This document shows, in pieces, positions 21,036 to 33,016 of a stretch of DNA of 64,000 bases (the first letter of the stretch is position 1; each line of letters opens with the position of its first letter). Location of the stretch: assembly GCA_014904845.1 (NCBI GenBank), contig MU119416.1, positions 1 to 64,000 of the forward strand, in the 5' to 3' direction. The notes below the pieces were generated by a model. The model was not told the DNA's origin and ran no database searches. It saw only the letters and a list, made by a program, of their open reading frames with translations. A program made the position numbers and the translations under genes. Source of the DNA: Acephala macrosclerotiorum (lineage: Eukaryota; Ascomycota; Leotiomycetes; Helotiales; Mollisiaceae).

Positions 21036-23910
21036 CTAGACGTCAACCCCAAAAACATTCCTAACCAGCATCCTCACAGCCGCATTCTCATTCCCGCCCA
21101 AATTACTCTGATCCCCCACCGCAGGATAAAAGAACGCCGCGACAGCAATAATGACATACGCCGCACAGAGAAGTGCTCCTTCAAGATAATTGGAGCGACC
21201 GTCGAGGACGAGGAAGTTGACTATGAAGGCGGAGACGAAGAGGGAAACTGTTTCGAAGAGGGTGAAGTAGAGGGACATTTCTTCAGACATGCACCAGCCG
21301 AGGAGGACGACGAAGGGGGTTACGAATAGTGCTGTGGAATGTTAGTGCTTGCGGTGAGGAGAATAGAACGAAGATGAAGGGTGTGGAAAGGAAGGGGAGA
21401 GGAAAGGAGACATACCAATCTGGATGGAAGACCCAACGGCAACACCAATCGCCAAATCCATCTTATTCTTGCTCGCCACTGTAACAGCAGTGACGTGCTC
21501 AGCAGCATTACCAACAATAGGTAAGATGATGAGACCAATGAACGTTTCGCTTAAAGCCGAGTTCCCAGAGACAACGGCGTTGATACTGTTAACCATAAAC
21601 TCGGCGCAGACGGCGACGAGACCAGTAGACACGAGAAGGAGGACAACGGCGGTGGTACGAGAGATGTTCTCTTCTTCTCCGTCTCCTTTTTCGTTCTTAG
21701 CTGCTACGGCGAGGGTACCGACTCGAGTGGGAGTGATACGGAGGTTGCTAGGTGTAGGTGCAGGTTGCTCATTGAGACGATCAGGTAGGGAGTTGGTACG
21801 ACGGATTCCATAGCGGACACGAGGGATAGGACCAGATGGCGGTGCTTGGCCTGGAGCTGGAGTTGTGAATACGTTCTGGGACAGGGTTTTCGGGATAGCT
21901 GGACGCATGGAAGCGATGTTGAACCGACGCTTCTGAGAAGTGTCGGTCTGAGACTCGTTTCCAGGCTCGGCAGAAGCAACAGCGAAGTCGACGCGACGAG
22001 GTGCATCTGGATCTTTAGCTGTCTTTTCGGAGAGAATGCCGTTTTCGGCGACACCTTCAGTGATGGTGTCATCTCCATTGCGACGAGCCTTCTTGCGTTG
22101 CTTCTTTTCTTTGCGTTTGCATTCCTTTTCCTTCCGGCGCTCTTTCCTGGTCATCTGGTTGGAAATTGAAGACTTGCGGCTACGGCGAGGGTCTTCATCG
22201 TCACCGTCATCGGCGACATCAATTGCACCGAGGCGGTGGCCCAAGGGTTGAGATTCATCGAAGAATCCATCTCCGTGAGGGGCCACGGAGCTGTTGCCAA
22301 AAGAGGGGGTACGGGAAACTTGGAATTTCTCGACGTCGGCGGTGTCCTTGGATCCGAGGCTTGACTTGCGGCGACGTCTACCACCGCGCATGACACGACG
22401 AATGCGCTTGGCGGTGGTGTTGGAGCCACTTGAGGCATCGGAGTCGGAGCTGGAGGACGAAGAGGAATCATCGGAAGAGGAATCCATCCATTGTGCAACA
22501 GGACCAGGTGCAGACTCTTCATCAATAATATGTTGTGGTGTACTCTCGTACATGTATGCATGCGACTTGAGCTGGAAAAGGAGGTACATTCCGTAGACAA
22601 GGAGGAGGATCTATAGGTGTAAGCGAAGGGGAATGAAAATATGGTGCAAGACTTACAACACTGGTACCACGGCTGACTTTCAACACGGCGTTCGTAGCCT
22701 TATCTGCTTGCTGGGTACTGAACGAGGCGTGGAAGGCAGTCTGGATTGTCAGTAAGATCTAACAAGAAGGGAGGTCGACATACAGGAAGCAGTAGACTCA
22801 TGACACTCAAACTGAGTAGACATGCACTCATTTGTGTGACAGTACTGTTGTAGATCTAAAACCATTAGCCATATCCCTCAACACGTACCAAGACACATAC
22901 CTGTTCACGGAAACGAAGTCCACCAATCAAGAAGCACATGCCTAGAATCAAGAGCAAGTTGGCAAGAATGGAACCGAGCAATGAAGCTTGTACGATACGA
23001 ATTTCACCCTGTGGAGGTTAGTTCCTGCAAGATGAAAGAAAAATGAGATCACAAACCTTTGCGAGAGCAATGCTGTAAGTTAGGAAGTCAAAGTGAGCAT
23101 GGGTCTTTAAAAATCACGAACACGCATGGGGAACAAAAGAAAGGGACCGATGATATGGGACTCGATTGATTTGATAATGCCTTTAAGAGGGCTTCTCGCT
23201 CTTTCTTGTCTTGATCTCTTCTGAGGTAGACATACATGCTGGGGGATGTTAGCTGCATTCAATATCTCGAGGGTGAAATGGACATACAATATGATGAGCT
23301 CTACTGCGTTACCAAAAGTAACATTCATTAGTGCACCAACCGTATCACCCATTCTCTTTGCCACACTCTCAGTAGCATGACTGAGGAGTCCTGCCAGAGG
23401 TATGATAGCAATCGTGTTCATTCCAAATATGATACCCGGCGATAGGCCCGCCGCATATGAAGCTATGCCCACAGGGACAAAGACCAGCAGAATGTTCATG
23501 GGACTGGAGAACAGGATATCTTTGGTCGTGAACCAAAAACGCTTGCCGACATTTTGTTTCTTGGGTTTCTCATCTTCTATGATAGTCCCCTCCCCAGCAA
23601 CTTGCGGAGGTGGAGCTGGTGGCGGATGATCGGACGATGTATTGTCGGCGACGTTGTTCGCTGTAGGTTTCGAGGACTGACGGGCGACGCCGTGGAGGTC
23701 ACTCGAAGGGAAAGGAGGTACGTTGGTTGTGTCATCGCGGGCATTTATAGTCCTGTTCTGCTCTGTATTGCTAGAGGATGGGTTGGTTAGGGGGAGAGTC
23801 GTCGATCGGCTCGAGTCTTTGGAGAGTGGAGAGGGGCCATGCGCTTTGGTTCTTGCCCAAGAGCGAATGCGATCTGTGAAGGATTCAGAGTCAGGCGAAC
23901 TTTTCTTCAT
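21036..23910 (-). CDS. Ca2+/H+ (cation/proton) exchanger, CAX family
   Basis: Seven exons, right to left: 23288-23910, 23057-23072 (16 bp), 22901-23008, 22784-22855, 22657-22740, 21416-22610, 21036-21331; 797 residues. The two alpha-repeat signatures of CaCA antiporters are present: GNAVELIIFIALAK in the first half, completed only when the 16-bp exon is spliced in, and GNAAEHVTAVTVASKNKMDLA in the second. Multiple transmembrane helices flank them. Between the halves lies a cytosolic insertion of about 250 residues, Ser/Asp-rich and Lys/Arg-rich, and the first 130 residues are a Ser/Pro-rich tail; both could be regulatory. Family members sequester Ca2+ into the vacuole in exchange for protons (yeast Vcx1). 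Introns are 43-84 bp except the first (215 bp). Confidence 0.93.
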
Positions 23911-26299
23911 CGATGTAGTAGAACACGCAAAGTTAATATTGGTGTCCTGGGATGGAATGGTGTTCGTGGTGGACGGTGAAGTTGTTGAAGTGGTGGTGCC
24001 AGAAGGCGTGGGGTTGATGGGAGGAGGTCAGAAAGGAGGTCGCTGCTCCGGGTGGGGGACAGCTCAAGTACTTGGGGTGAATGGCGGCCTAAGGTTACAA
24101 AGATTCCCGGGGGTAGATGGTTCCGTGCCAAGGAGCCAAGGAGCCAAGGAGTGGAGTCGCGATTCTTTGATTTGATTTGGCAGACAGAACGTGCGTGGCG
24201 TAGAATCATCAGAAAGAGAAGGTGAACCTGACGATGATGATATGAATCCAAGAAGTTGAGAGGCTGTGATGCATGTGCAATGGCCGTTGTGGCCACCAAC
24301 GTGTCCAGAATCAGATTTGGAGCAAACAGCGTGATCCGTTCGCTCGGGACGCCTTCCTGATGGGGGATCCAAGACGCAGAAGCAAACGCAGGGCTGAGCC
24401 AATCCATGCACCGTGTTATTTGGTTCGTGTCGGCCTTCCAATGGTATCCAGGAGTATCCAGGCAGGAAAGAAGATGGCGCAAAGGAAGATAGGAATAGCT
24501 TACGCATGTCTCACTATACGTAAACGACCGCACACTTCACCCTTTTGATGCGAAATTCTGCAAATCTTTCCACGTCCGCAGACGAACACTTTATCTCTCG
24601 ATGCAGCCCTATGAGGAGAACGAGGCGGATTCAAATTGAGTTGTGGCTGGTGTGCGGCAGTTGATATTGGATTGGATGTCACCAAGAGAACGCGACTGGA
24701 ATAATCCCTCACGCGCGTCGGTACTTGAATAGAAGGCGAGCACGCGACACTCGATACTATTAATATAAGAAAGTTTAAAGAGCGACAAGCTCAAGAAAAG
24801 AAGTCACAAGAAAGCTTTTCAAGAATACAATGATCCTCGGAACGCCAAGAACAACAAAACAGGTTTCTCGTGGCGCGAGTTACAATCCAATTAAACACAG
24901 ACCGCCAAGGACGCTCCTCGAACTACTCTGCACACCAAGAGAACAAAGCACTTGGCTTCATTTTTGACAGCGTAGCGTCGTCATGCTTCCTTGCTCACAT
25001 TTCAAGTTACAGAACCCCATCATCTGTCGTCCTCCGTTACATACCTCATGCTGTTCTCATGACTTAGTCCTCTGAAGATCTCAAGTTACACCATCGTCGT
25101 TCTGGACCTGATCAGCTTCGGAGTCCGGCAAGGGATGACTCGTTGTGGCTGGTGAATAGCTAGTGCTATTTGGGAATTGGGTCAGGTAGCACAGCCACAG
25201 GCCAGACTCAGCTCAACGTCATCGCTCAGAATTGCTTGCGCAACACAAGGTTGAACCCGAAGCTGAGGTTGATGATATGGGAGAAAGCTGTGTTGATGTT
25301 GCCGGCTCCTCTGTTATCTTTTACTGCACGATGATGAGCAATTTCTACATTCGAGAAGACTGAAGCAAGCCCTGGTTAGCCTCAGAGCCTGCGAGATCCT
25401 GTCATTGCACCAAGTCTTTCAGTGCATCATTTCCATTTGCTTCCGCAGAGCAAGTACCCTTCTCTCCCTCGGCCTTGAATCCTGGTTTACCTCTGAAATT
25501 TATGTTGTCGCTTATCATTCTTTGTTAAAGCTATTCGTGCACATCCACTCCAGAGCCTTCCAGCGAAGTCATTAGCGGGGAGCATCAGATGAACTTTGCT
25601 CGAAGCCTTTTTACTCCTGGCGGGAAATCTTTACCCAGCCAGATGTGCCTTGCGTTTTAGTTCATGTTATTTATTTCGTGTGTTCTTTTACATCGAGAGG
25701 TTCAATTTGGAGATTCAGACTCGGAATCACATGGTACTTGACCTCAACTTGACTTTTCTAGCCATCGCATGCCTCTATAACATACATTATCACTGTTATA
25801 CAAGAGGCCTTTTATCACAGGGAGTTAATACGGTCGAGATCCAAAAATCTCAATTGGGGTTCAAGTCTAGTCAATGAGCTCCATATCTCGCTATTGCACA
25901 CGGCATCAATGGCCCCCACACGCCACATACTGTCGTCCCCACCCTCAGAAGTCAACCCAACGTTTAACGGAAGCTCCCAATTGGTGTGCATCTAACCAAT
26001 CATCACTCTCACATCACCGGGCGCACTTCCTCGAATGCCTTCTCCCAAATCTCGGTGGGGCTGTGATGATGATATATCATGTCGGCTGCCATCACTGAAC
26101 AGCACTTCGGATTGATTCTATCTCTTCCTACTCTTAGTCGACACAGTGACTTACCGACCGTTACGCTCTCGTTCAGTCAACTACTCTACCATATTAGCAT
26201 TGATAGCCTCCGCATCCACAGGGAGATCTACCGGTCGAGATGCAACCCACAAGGCTCTATTGAGCTCACCAGGACCCGACTTCCGACAGAATAAATAAC
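23911..26299. other. Long intergenic region upstream of the exchanger
   Basis: About 2.4 kb with no supported gene. The first 700 bp are probably the exchanger 5' UTR and promoter; a tandem nonamer-like run (ccaaggagccaaggagccaaggag) sits at about 24129-24152. Open frames at 23907-24533 (-) have no protein-like features. From 24.8 to 26.3 kb only short random frames are seen. Confidence 0.5.
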
Positions 26300-28300
26300 C
26301 ATGATTCTAGCTCCTACGAAGGGCTGGTCGAGGACAGCGAACTAGATTATAATCTTCTGCCAGAATCAACTCCTACCACCGGAGACGCGACAGCCTCTTC
26401 AGGCTCCTCGTCCACAATTCGGGCATCAGCCAGCTCCTTCATTTCAACGCCCGAGCAATCCCTGCTGCCAGTTCAAGCATCGACGCTGAAACACGTGTCT
26501 TTGGGGATCAAATGGTAATCTCCTTTGTTCATCATCACAACCCTTTTCACCGGCAATGCTCTATCACTGGAACATCATTTTTACTACCTAATCCTAAGCG
26601 GCACCGAAGCAGGCGACGCAGCTAATCAAGCCTGGCCAATTAGATTTGGAATTGCATTTGCATTCCTCATTTGTGCGACATTCCAAACTACTACTGTCGC
26701 TGCCGCTCAGCAATATATTTGGATGACTGTAAGGCGAAAGTCCTTGGTCATTATGTGGGTAGCCACACTATTAACTTCAGCCGGATGCTGAAATATCGAG
26801 AACAGAGAGTTCGAATAGATTGTACTCCTTGACAAGTGATACACGGAGCATCTTCAACCTTGAGCTTTTCAAGGCCACCAGGGTTAGTCTTCTACTTGGC
26901 ATCATATTCTGGTAAATGATCCTCCTATCCTCATACGGTACAACTTGCTAAGGTAGTCTTCAGGTGCTTGGAATTCATCGGCGTTGCTCCGCTTGCCACC
27001 CTTTCCGTTATTCCCAGGAATGTCTCTGTCTTGGCTTATATACCCATTTTGGATCCCTCACAGCCATCGTAGGCCCATGATTCCCATATATACACTTGGA
27101 GCCAAGAGTCAATAACATACAAGATTGCAGAACAGTCTGCGATCAGGTTCGACGATTTGCTCATCTATCCACCAGTACAGAGCCTGGACTGGTCATACGA
27201 GTTCAACTTTTACGGCCCTTCAGTGTTATGTTTTCAAGCGAACGGTACGCAGCAACTCAGTTCCAACCAAGTCATTGATTCATTTCAAGACATTTAATCC
27301 GTATATGTCTACAGTGGCCTCGACGACTCATACTGGTATCCTGATCACAACTGGCTTCTCTTTTCCGCCTGGACGTGGAATAACCCCCCAAGCCCCCGGA
27401 GCGAAGGTTGTACCGGAGATTATTGCACATCCTTTCAACATCTAACTTGAGTATTGTTTGCAGTCCCATGAATGCGTCTTTTGATGTTACAATAGCTTCC
27501 GTCAACGGAGTCAACCAGGTCACTCAGCGGGAAGTGACGGCATTGCAAAGTCTTGTTTCTGACCTGGAATATAACTTATCCTTATTCCCTGCCAACCCGA
27601 GTCTCATTTCGAGAGCATACATATCTCATTTCTTTGCACTCAGTGGACTACTAGTTGGGACTCTCACACTGAGCAATACTGTCCGCGGCGATCAGCAAGT
27701 TATCGACGGCCTCCCATCAACCAACTTTCTCTCCACGAGCCTAGTGGCATGCAATAATATCCAAAAAAGTCCCTTCAGATATCTGAACAATACACCTTCG
27801 GAGAGCGATGCCTTTGGCAACACCTTTCCTCCTCACCCATGGATGTGCAAGAACCACTTTCTCACCAACAAATGGTCGAGCCATCGAAAGATCTTGCAAA
27901 TAATATAACATTAAGCTATCTAAGCTCCGCCAATCTCACTAATTATAATACAGCGTCCCAGAACGTTACAACATCAAATACCATCAGCTTATACGGTCTT
28001 TGATTTCTATTCGCTGCAATCGCTGCAGGAATCGGTATCTACTCAATAATCGATAATGGCGTCTCTCATTCCTCAACCTTCTCGGCCATCATAGCGACGA
28101 CCCGCAATACAGAGCTCGACTCGCTTACGCGAGGAGCATCCCTTGGAGCTAAGCCTCTACCTGAAGATTTTCTAAAAGCGAAGTTGGGGTTTGGACCTTT
28201 GCTTAAACTTCATCACGTCCAAGATGGTGCGGGAATGGAACACAATCCGAAAACATTCCGCATATCGCATTTGGGTTTGAGAATAATGTTGGGCAATTGA
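26300..28300 (+). pseudogene. Large multi-TM fungal membrane protein, decayed
   Basis: Protein-like segments appear in order but in shifting frames. They are an N-terminal Ser-rich tail (SELDYNLLPES), then LFTGNALSLEHHFYY, GDAANQAWPIRFGIAFAFL, AAQQYIWMTVRRKSL, a helix near SLLLGIIFW, PLATLSVIPRN, a long ectodomain, NASFDVTI, and a C-terminal GIGIYSIIDNGVSHS...GASLGAKPLPEDF. I recall this as a large Pezizomycotina membrane-protein family, sometimes mislabelled formylmethionine deformylase-like, of unknown function. Breaks include no usable start codon, a TAA at 27295-27297, a frame change near 27440 and a TGA at 28001-28003 inside the penultimate helix. Remnant introns are still visible (for example before LFTGNAL). 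Clearly non-functional. Confidence 0.8.
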
Positions 28301-28413
28301 GAAAATGAGGGAGGTATGTATAAATAGTCCGGAATATCGAAAACATGTCGAATCGAGAGTGGTCTCTTGGATACATAACCGCACGCAGCAGGCCATCCTA
28401 CTGCTCAAATTTC

Positions 28414-30070
28414 TCAAACTCTATCTACGATCACAGTATCATTAATGTAGAACTCCTTGATGATACCCTTCCCTGCCTCCTCCATATCCAATTTCTCAAT
28501 CTCCTCCTGGACCCTCTCCCGCCTCTTTACCAACTCCTTGCTGACATTCTTCCATTCCAAGCTTCCGCCCTCAGCACCATCACCGCCCCAGATCTTCCTT
28601 CCGGCGCCCAATTCAACAGGCTTCAACTTCCCACCCTCCTTCCTAGTCACTCCATCCACTATCACCATCTCAATATCCTTCGGACTGCTCTGCAAAATCA
28701 CAGCTTGCACCGGGTCATGCTGCGCAGCACAAACCATAGCAGGAGAGCTCGCATCCCAAACCAAAATATCCGCCAACTTCCCAACCTTCAAACTCCCCAC
28801 CTTATCACCCAAACCCGCTGCCCTCGCACCACCAATCGTTCCCAAATTAAACGCTTCTTCGACCGTGTGATTTAATTTCCTGGGAACTTTTTCTTTATCA
28901 ATGAATGTCTGATTGTAGACGCCGCGGGAGTGTTGGAGCAGCAAGCGGAGTTCGGAGACAATGGAGACGGAGTTGTTGGAGTGGCAGTCAACCCCAACTC
29001 CGCATTGGGATGTGAGGTTGAGGGTTGGGTGGAAGGCTGCAGTGGAGCCGCCGAGCATTTGGAGTTCGGTTGAGGGAGTGGTTGCACAGTGGGAGTTGGA
29101 TGAGAGGAGGAGGGCAGCGTCTTTGGGGGTGGCGTTGGTGGTGTGGGAGAAGAGGTAGGTGGAGTCGAGGATGCCGTACTGGTCCAGGAGCTCGATTGGG
29201 GATTGCAGTGCTTGATTTGTAGTCAATTTCTGAATCTCTCAGGGGGAGAGAGAGAGGGAGGACAGACCTTGGACGGCGCTCCGGCCATAGTGAGTAGTGA
29301 TGAGCTTGATCCCTATCTCCTTGACTTTGGTAAATAGATCAACAACAACCTCTTTCGGGTACCAGAACCCATCGAATGCCAAACCGAGCGTGATACGACC
29401 ATTACCAAACGGAGCTTGGGATGCAAGATCAGACAAAGTACTCATGACCCAGTCTGAAAGTAGGTCTTGATTTCCGAGTTTGAAGGGTTTCCAGGATTCC
29501 ACACGGCTTGTGGGGCAGTAGCAGAACACGGAGCGAATGCCTGATGAGACGTCGGCTGCAATTGCTGCTTTACCTGATATCTGTAAGACTGTGAAGGTCA
29601 ATAGAAGCATTGGAATGGGACGTACTGGATTCGGTAGTGTAGTTGAAGTGAGCGTGGTCAACGACGGTTGTTGTGCCAGCATCGAGCATGGCGAGACATC
29701 CGCCAAGTTGGCCCCAAAAGAAGTCTGCGTCGGTATGAATAGAGGATGTGAAGTTTCCTAGACCCAGTGAGCAAACATTCATAATTTGGAATGGTGACTC
29801 ACCTTTAGGGAAGTAGTCGAGCAGCATGTCGTCACCGTGTCTTCCCTTTAGCAATGTCTGCCAGACATGATGATGAGTGTCGACAAAACCAGGAGTCAAA
29901 ATCTTATCTGTGCAATCGATGATTTGAGCATCAGATGGAGGCTTGATTCCAGCTTCAATCTTCGAAATGATGTTCCCTTCGACTAAGATATCTGCCTTGA
30001 TGGCTCTGACATGATCGTTGTCGTCGTGGACTAAGACTGTTCCACCTTGGAGAAGCATTGAATTTGCCAT
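28414..30070 (-). CDS. Amidohydrolase, ATZ/TRZ-type deaminase/chlorohydrolase
   Basis: Four exons, right to left: 29803-30070, 29626-29757, 29268-29573, 28414-29210; 500 residues, introns 45-57 bp. Metal-site motifs of the amidohydrolase superfamily are present: FVDTHHHVWQ (histidines at residues 66-68), THY in IKLITTHYGR, FSHTT, and the late aspartate in GVDCHSNNSVS, which is the GTDxxxSNN-type motif of the ATZ/TRZ and cytosine/guanine-deaminase subgroup. The C-terminal composite domain (LGDKVGSLKVGKLADILVWD) is typical. It likely removes an amine or halide from a heterocycle; the substrate is unknown. The start at 30070 is chosen because the upstream codons are not protein-like and MANSMLLQGGTVL opens the first strand. 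Probably cytosolic. Confidence 0.92.
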
Positions 30071-30920
30071 ATTGGAAAATGTCAAAATGTTGCTTGACCG
30101 TATAGAGTCACTAACTGTTTCAAATTTTATATGTTCTCTATCCTCTCTGGAAATTTGGCTTTTATGCTCGAGACTTCCCTCCGAATATCTCCAAGTCACG
30201 GGAATAAGTCATTTCGAAGCTCGCTCTCGAGCTCGAAGGACCGACTTACAGCGAACCCCGAGCTTCGACATCATGGGACGATTAATCAATGAAATCCATG
30301 AATTTTCTGCAGATTTCGACTCGAGGAATGGAGTTGTTGGCTGGAGTTAGGACTTAAGTGACGTGGCAAGTCGATGTTAACCTACCTCACTGGGTTAGAT
30401 CACCCGCTTGCGGGGCTTTATCCTAGGAACCCCTCACTGAGGGCATGGTTGTGCATGTATCTGCCCACCCACGTGTCGTCTTTCTTGAGATTTAGTCAGC
30501 GCAGAACTTTGTGTGAGATGGGATTGATTTGCTGGTAACCTCAGACGGAACCCGTTGCTACCTAGGTAGCTTTAGAGCGAGCGCTGTTAAGATGGACAGT
30601 GTGACCAAATACCTCCTTTTGCGGGGTCCTGTCTCTAGCGAGAAGCCCCTGAATTCTCATTCTCGGTTAGGCTTACAACCCCTGAGCCAATGCCTTGCAC
30701 ATCACTTTTCATTCATTCCTCGACCTAGGATACAAAAGAAAGTTCACCAAGCAGAAGTACGGCCATTTTAAATATAGTCATTAAAAATGAGTATCCAAAA
30801 AGTGTACAACGTCTCCCATAACACCGACCGCGAAGAAAATAGGTCTGGAAGTTCCCCAAAGCATGCCGCGCTCTCAGCCAACGCCCACACGAAGCAAACT
30901 TCATCATCGCAACCAAGACC
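30071..30920. other. Intergenic region upstream of the amidohydrolase
   Basis: 850 bp without a gene. Contains the amidohydrolase promoter and the 3' flank of the RS-repeat protein. Nothing else recognised. Confidence 0.5.
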
Positions 30921-33016
30921 TTATTCTCGTACACTTCGCCTTCTACTATGGCGCCTCTCTCGAGGGTGATCTTCTGGCAGCAGACTTCCACACTCACTAG
31001 GTCGACTCGACTCATAACGAGGTCCATACTCTCTACTCAAAGACGATGATCCGCTTCTGCTTCTCATGCTTCCACTCTCTTCAGCATCGGAACTTCGACC
31101 GCTCACCGATCCATAGCCCGAGTCTGATCTACTTCGAGATCTTTTCCTGAGCTTTTGAGGTTTCGCTTCGGGATCTTTGAAGGCATTTGGTGGGTATTTT
31201 CTATCGTTCACATCTGGTCTTCGATGTTTGGGAGGCTGTAAGACATCCTCAGCACCGGAGCAGTAGTCAATTGAGCGTGATCTACTTCGTGTAGAACTGT
31301 GGTGTTGTCTTAGATCTTCACGTGGATGATGACTTGTCGGTGGAGGTGGTCGAGTAGCTACACGCTCTGGCGTCGGATGTAAGCGTATTGGAACAGCATC
31401 AGCTGCAAGTCTTTGATGCCTGGTAGGCTGCACGACACCCTCAGCTACGGATTCGTGGTCGACAGAGTGAGATCTGCTTCGGGATGAAGTGTAGCGCGGC
31501 CTTTGATCTTGCCGCGGATGATAATTTTGTGGTGGGGGCCGTCGAATCGATTCACGTCCTGCTGTTGAATGCTCGTCTATAGGGAGAGAACTAGCAGCAT
31601 GCCTTCGATGTCCGGGAGGTAGTGGAAGACCGTGGCCGCTGGAGTCCTGGTGTATCGAGCGAGGTCTTCCTCGCATTGAGGATTGCTGTGTCCGATCGAC
31701 CTGTGGTAGATTGCTTGGTGGTGGGGGTTGTTGAATTGCTCCACGCTCTCGTATTGGATGGTCGCGCAATGGTACATCATCACGTCTTCTAAGAGACAGT
31801 GGTTGATGGTTATATGCAGCGTCATGTGCGATGACCGGAACAATTTGTCTCGCTGTCTGAGTCGCGATCGGTCTTCGAGGCGGTAGTTCAGAGTGATCGT
31901 GATATTGTCTTGGACGCGGCTCGTTCCGCTGAGGCTGTGGGCGCGGAATAGGAGGTAGTGTATGTGGTTCGGGACAGAGAGACTCTCCTCCAATGCCTCT
32001 GGGCCTTTGCGGCATCTGCATACCAATTGGTTCTTGTACTGGTTGTTCTGGTTGATCATGATAGTGTGGGTAGCGGTTGCCTCGCGGACGTTGTGGGTGG
32101 CGTTCGGGTGATGGTTGACGGTAGACGAAGTCTTGCACAACGACTGGAACAGTTTCCGGCACCTCACGACGAGTACGCCTCTGCGCAGATGATTGATGGT
32201 AATGAGGCCACGGATGATTTCGTGGAGGTGATCGCTGCGTCTCGGGCAGTGAGCTAGTCGAACTTGTGGCTACAGTTGTAGAATCATCGAGTACATCCTC
32301 GGCAAGATGCCTGAGTCCACTCAGGTCAATGCGAGCTCTCTTCATTCTTTTGTATCGAGACGATCCAGCACGTCTAACTCGGCCAAGGTGCTGTCGTAGG
32401 AGAATTCTAGACTGGGTCTCTCGAGTTCCTTGGAGTATGTCTTGCTCCGTAAGCTGTGTTGGGAGGTTGCTTGGGCTTCGTGCCCTCACTTGTTGGCTCA
32501 CGGTCCTGAGTGTACGTTAGTTCCCTGGTACCCGAGGGTAAGGACTGCAGGACTTACAAGTGCAAGGTTTTGAGGGCGATGTTATACCAGTCTTCACAAT
32601 CTTCCAGCCGATCCCGGTACCGTTCTATTTTATTGAACCCCGCCGTCATAGCAACCCAATTCATAAACCTAAAACTCCCTTTATTGCGAAACCTTAGGTG
32701 AAAACCTGCGATGTCTTCACCGAGTTGTCTGCAGTACCGTCCGAGGGCGTGAATAATGTCTGAAAGCTTTCTAGGAACTAGACCTCCTAGTCTTCGCAGC
32801 GTATCCTTCACTTCATCAATAGTGTCATACAAACAACGAAGCTGCCTTTTCAACTCTCTAGCTTCTTCCTTTGAGGATATAACATGTTGAACGTTTCCAA
32901 TTACTTTAACAAGCTGTATCCCCGCTCCGAGAATACCAAAAGTCAAAGTTCTATTCTTTTTATCAGCAGATAACAGGCTATCCCAGATTGATGTACGCTT
33001 ACATTGGATCCGCCAT
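30921..33016 (-). CDS. HeLo/SesA-like N-terminal protein with RS-rich repeats
   Basis: Three exons, right to left: 33003-33016 (14 bp), 32558-32950, 30921-32505; 663 residues. The 14-bp first exon supplies MADP and splices to ITLTFGILGAGIQLVK, giving the MADPI/L start typical of fungal HeLo-like, SesA-like and NACHT-N domains. Residues 1-135 are helical (an EEARELKRQL...DTIDEVKDTL pattern), as in those domains, which in known cases anchor or trigger cell-death and non-self proteins. Residues 136-663 are Pro/Arg/Ser/His-rich and disordered, with three copies of a 64-residue unit (about 378-565) and a final RSRSRSDSGYGS tract. No NACHT, ankyrin or catalytic domain follows. The assignment of the N-domain is from pattern only. 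Confidence 0.75.
31218..31781 (-). repeat. Three 192-bp in-frame coding repeats
   Basis: Inside the preceding gene, a 64-residue pattern recurs at a constant spacing: (S/V)PI-x-x-H-x-T-x-x-R, then RPPPP-x-x-x-HPR-x-D, then SSRSRS(I/H)-x-x-D, then PP-x-HRR. The RSI/HSV positions fall at about residues 418, 482 and 546, exactly 64 apart. A weaker, different repeat (YHDH/YHDQ-containing) precedes it. Confidence 0.7.

Noticed and set aside
23907..24533. 208-codon minus-strand frame just upstream of the exchanger
   Set aside because: Ser/Pro/Leu-rich without pattern, overlaps the exchanger start, and no splice model links it; most likely 5' leader.
25596..26294. Three short plus-strand frames
   Set aside because: Random-looking, no shared frame and no splice sites that would join them into a gene.
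28345..28875. 176-codon plus-strand frame
   Set aside because: Antisense shadow of the amidohydrolase C-terminal exon.
30361..30480. Stretch with tRNA-like short stems
   Set aside because: No T-loop GTTCRANTC consensus or anticodon arm of the right spacing could be placed.
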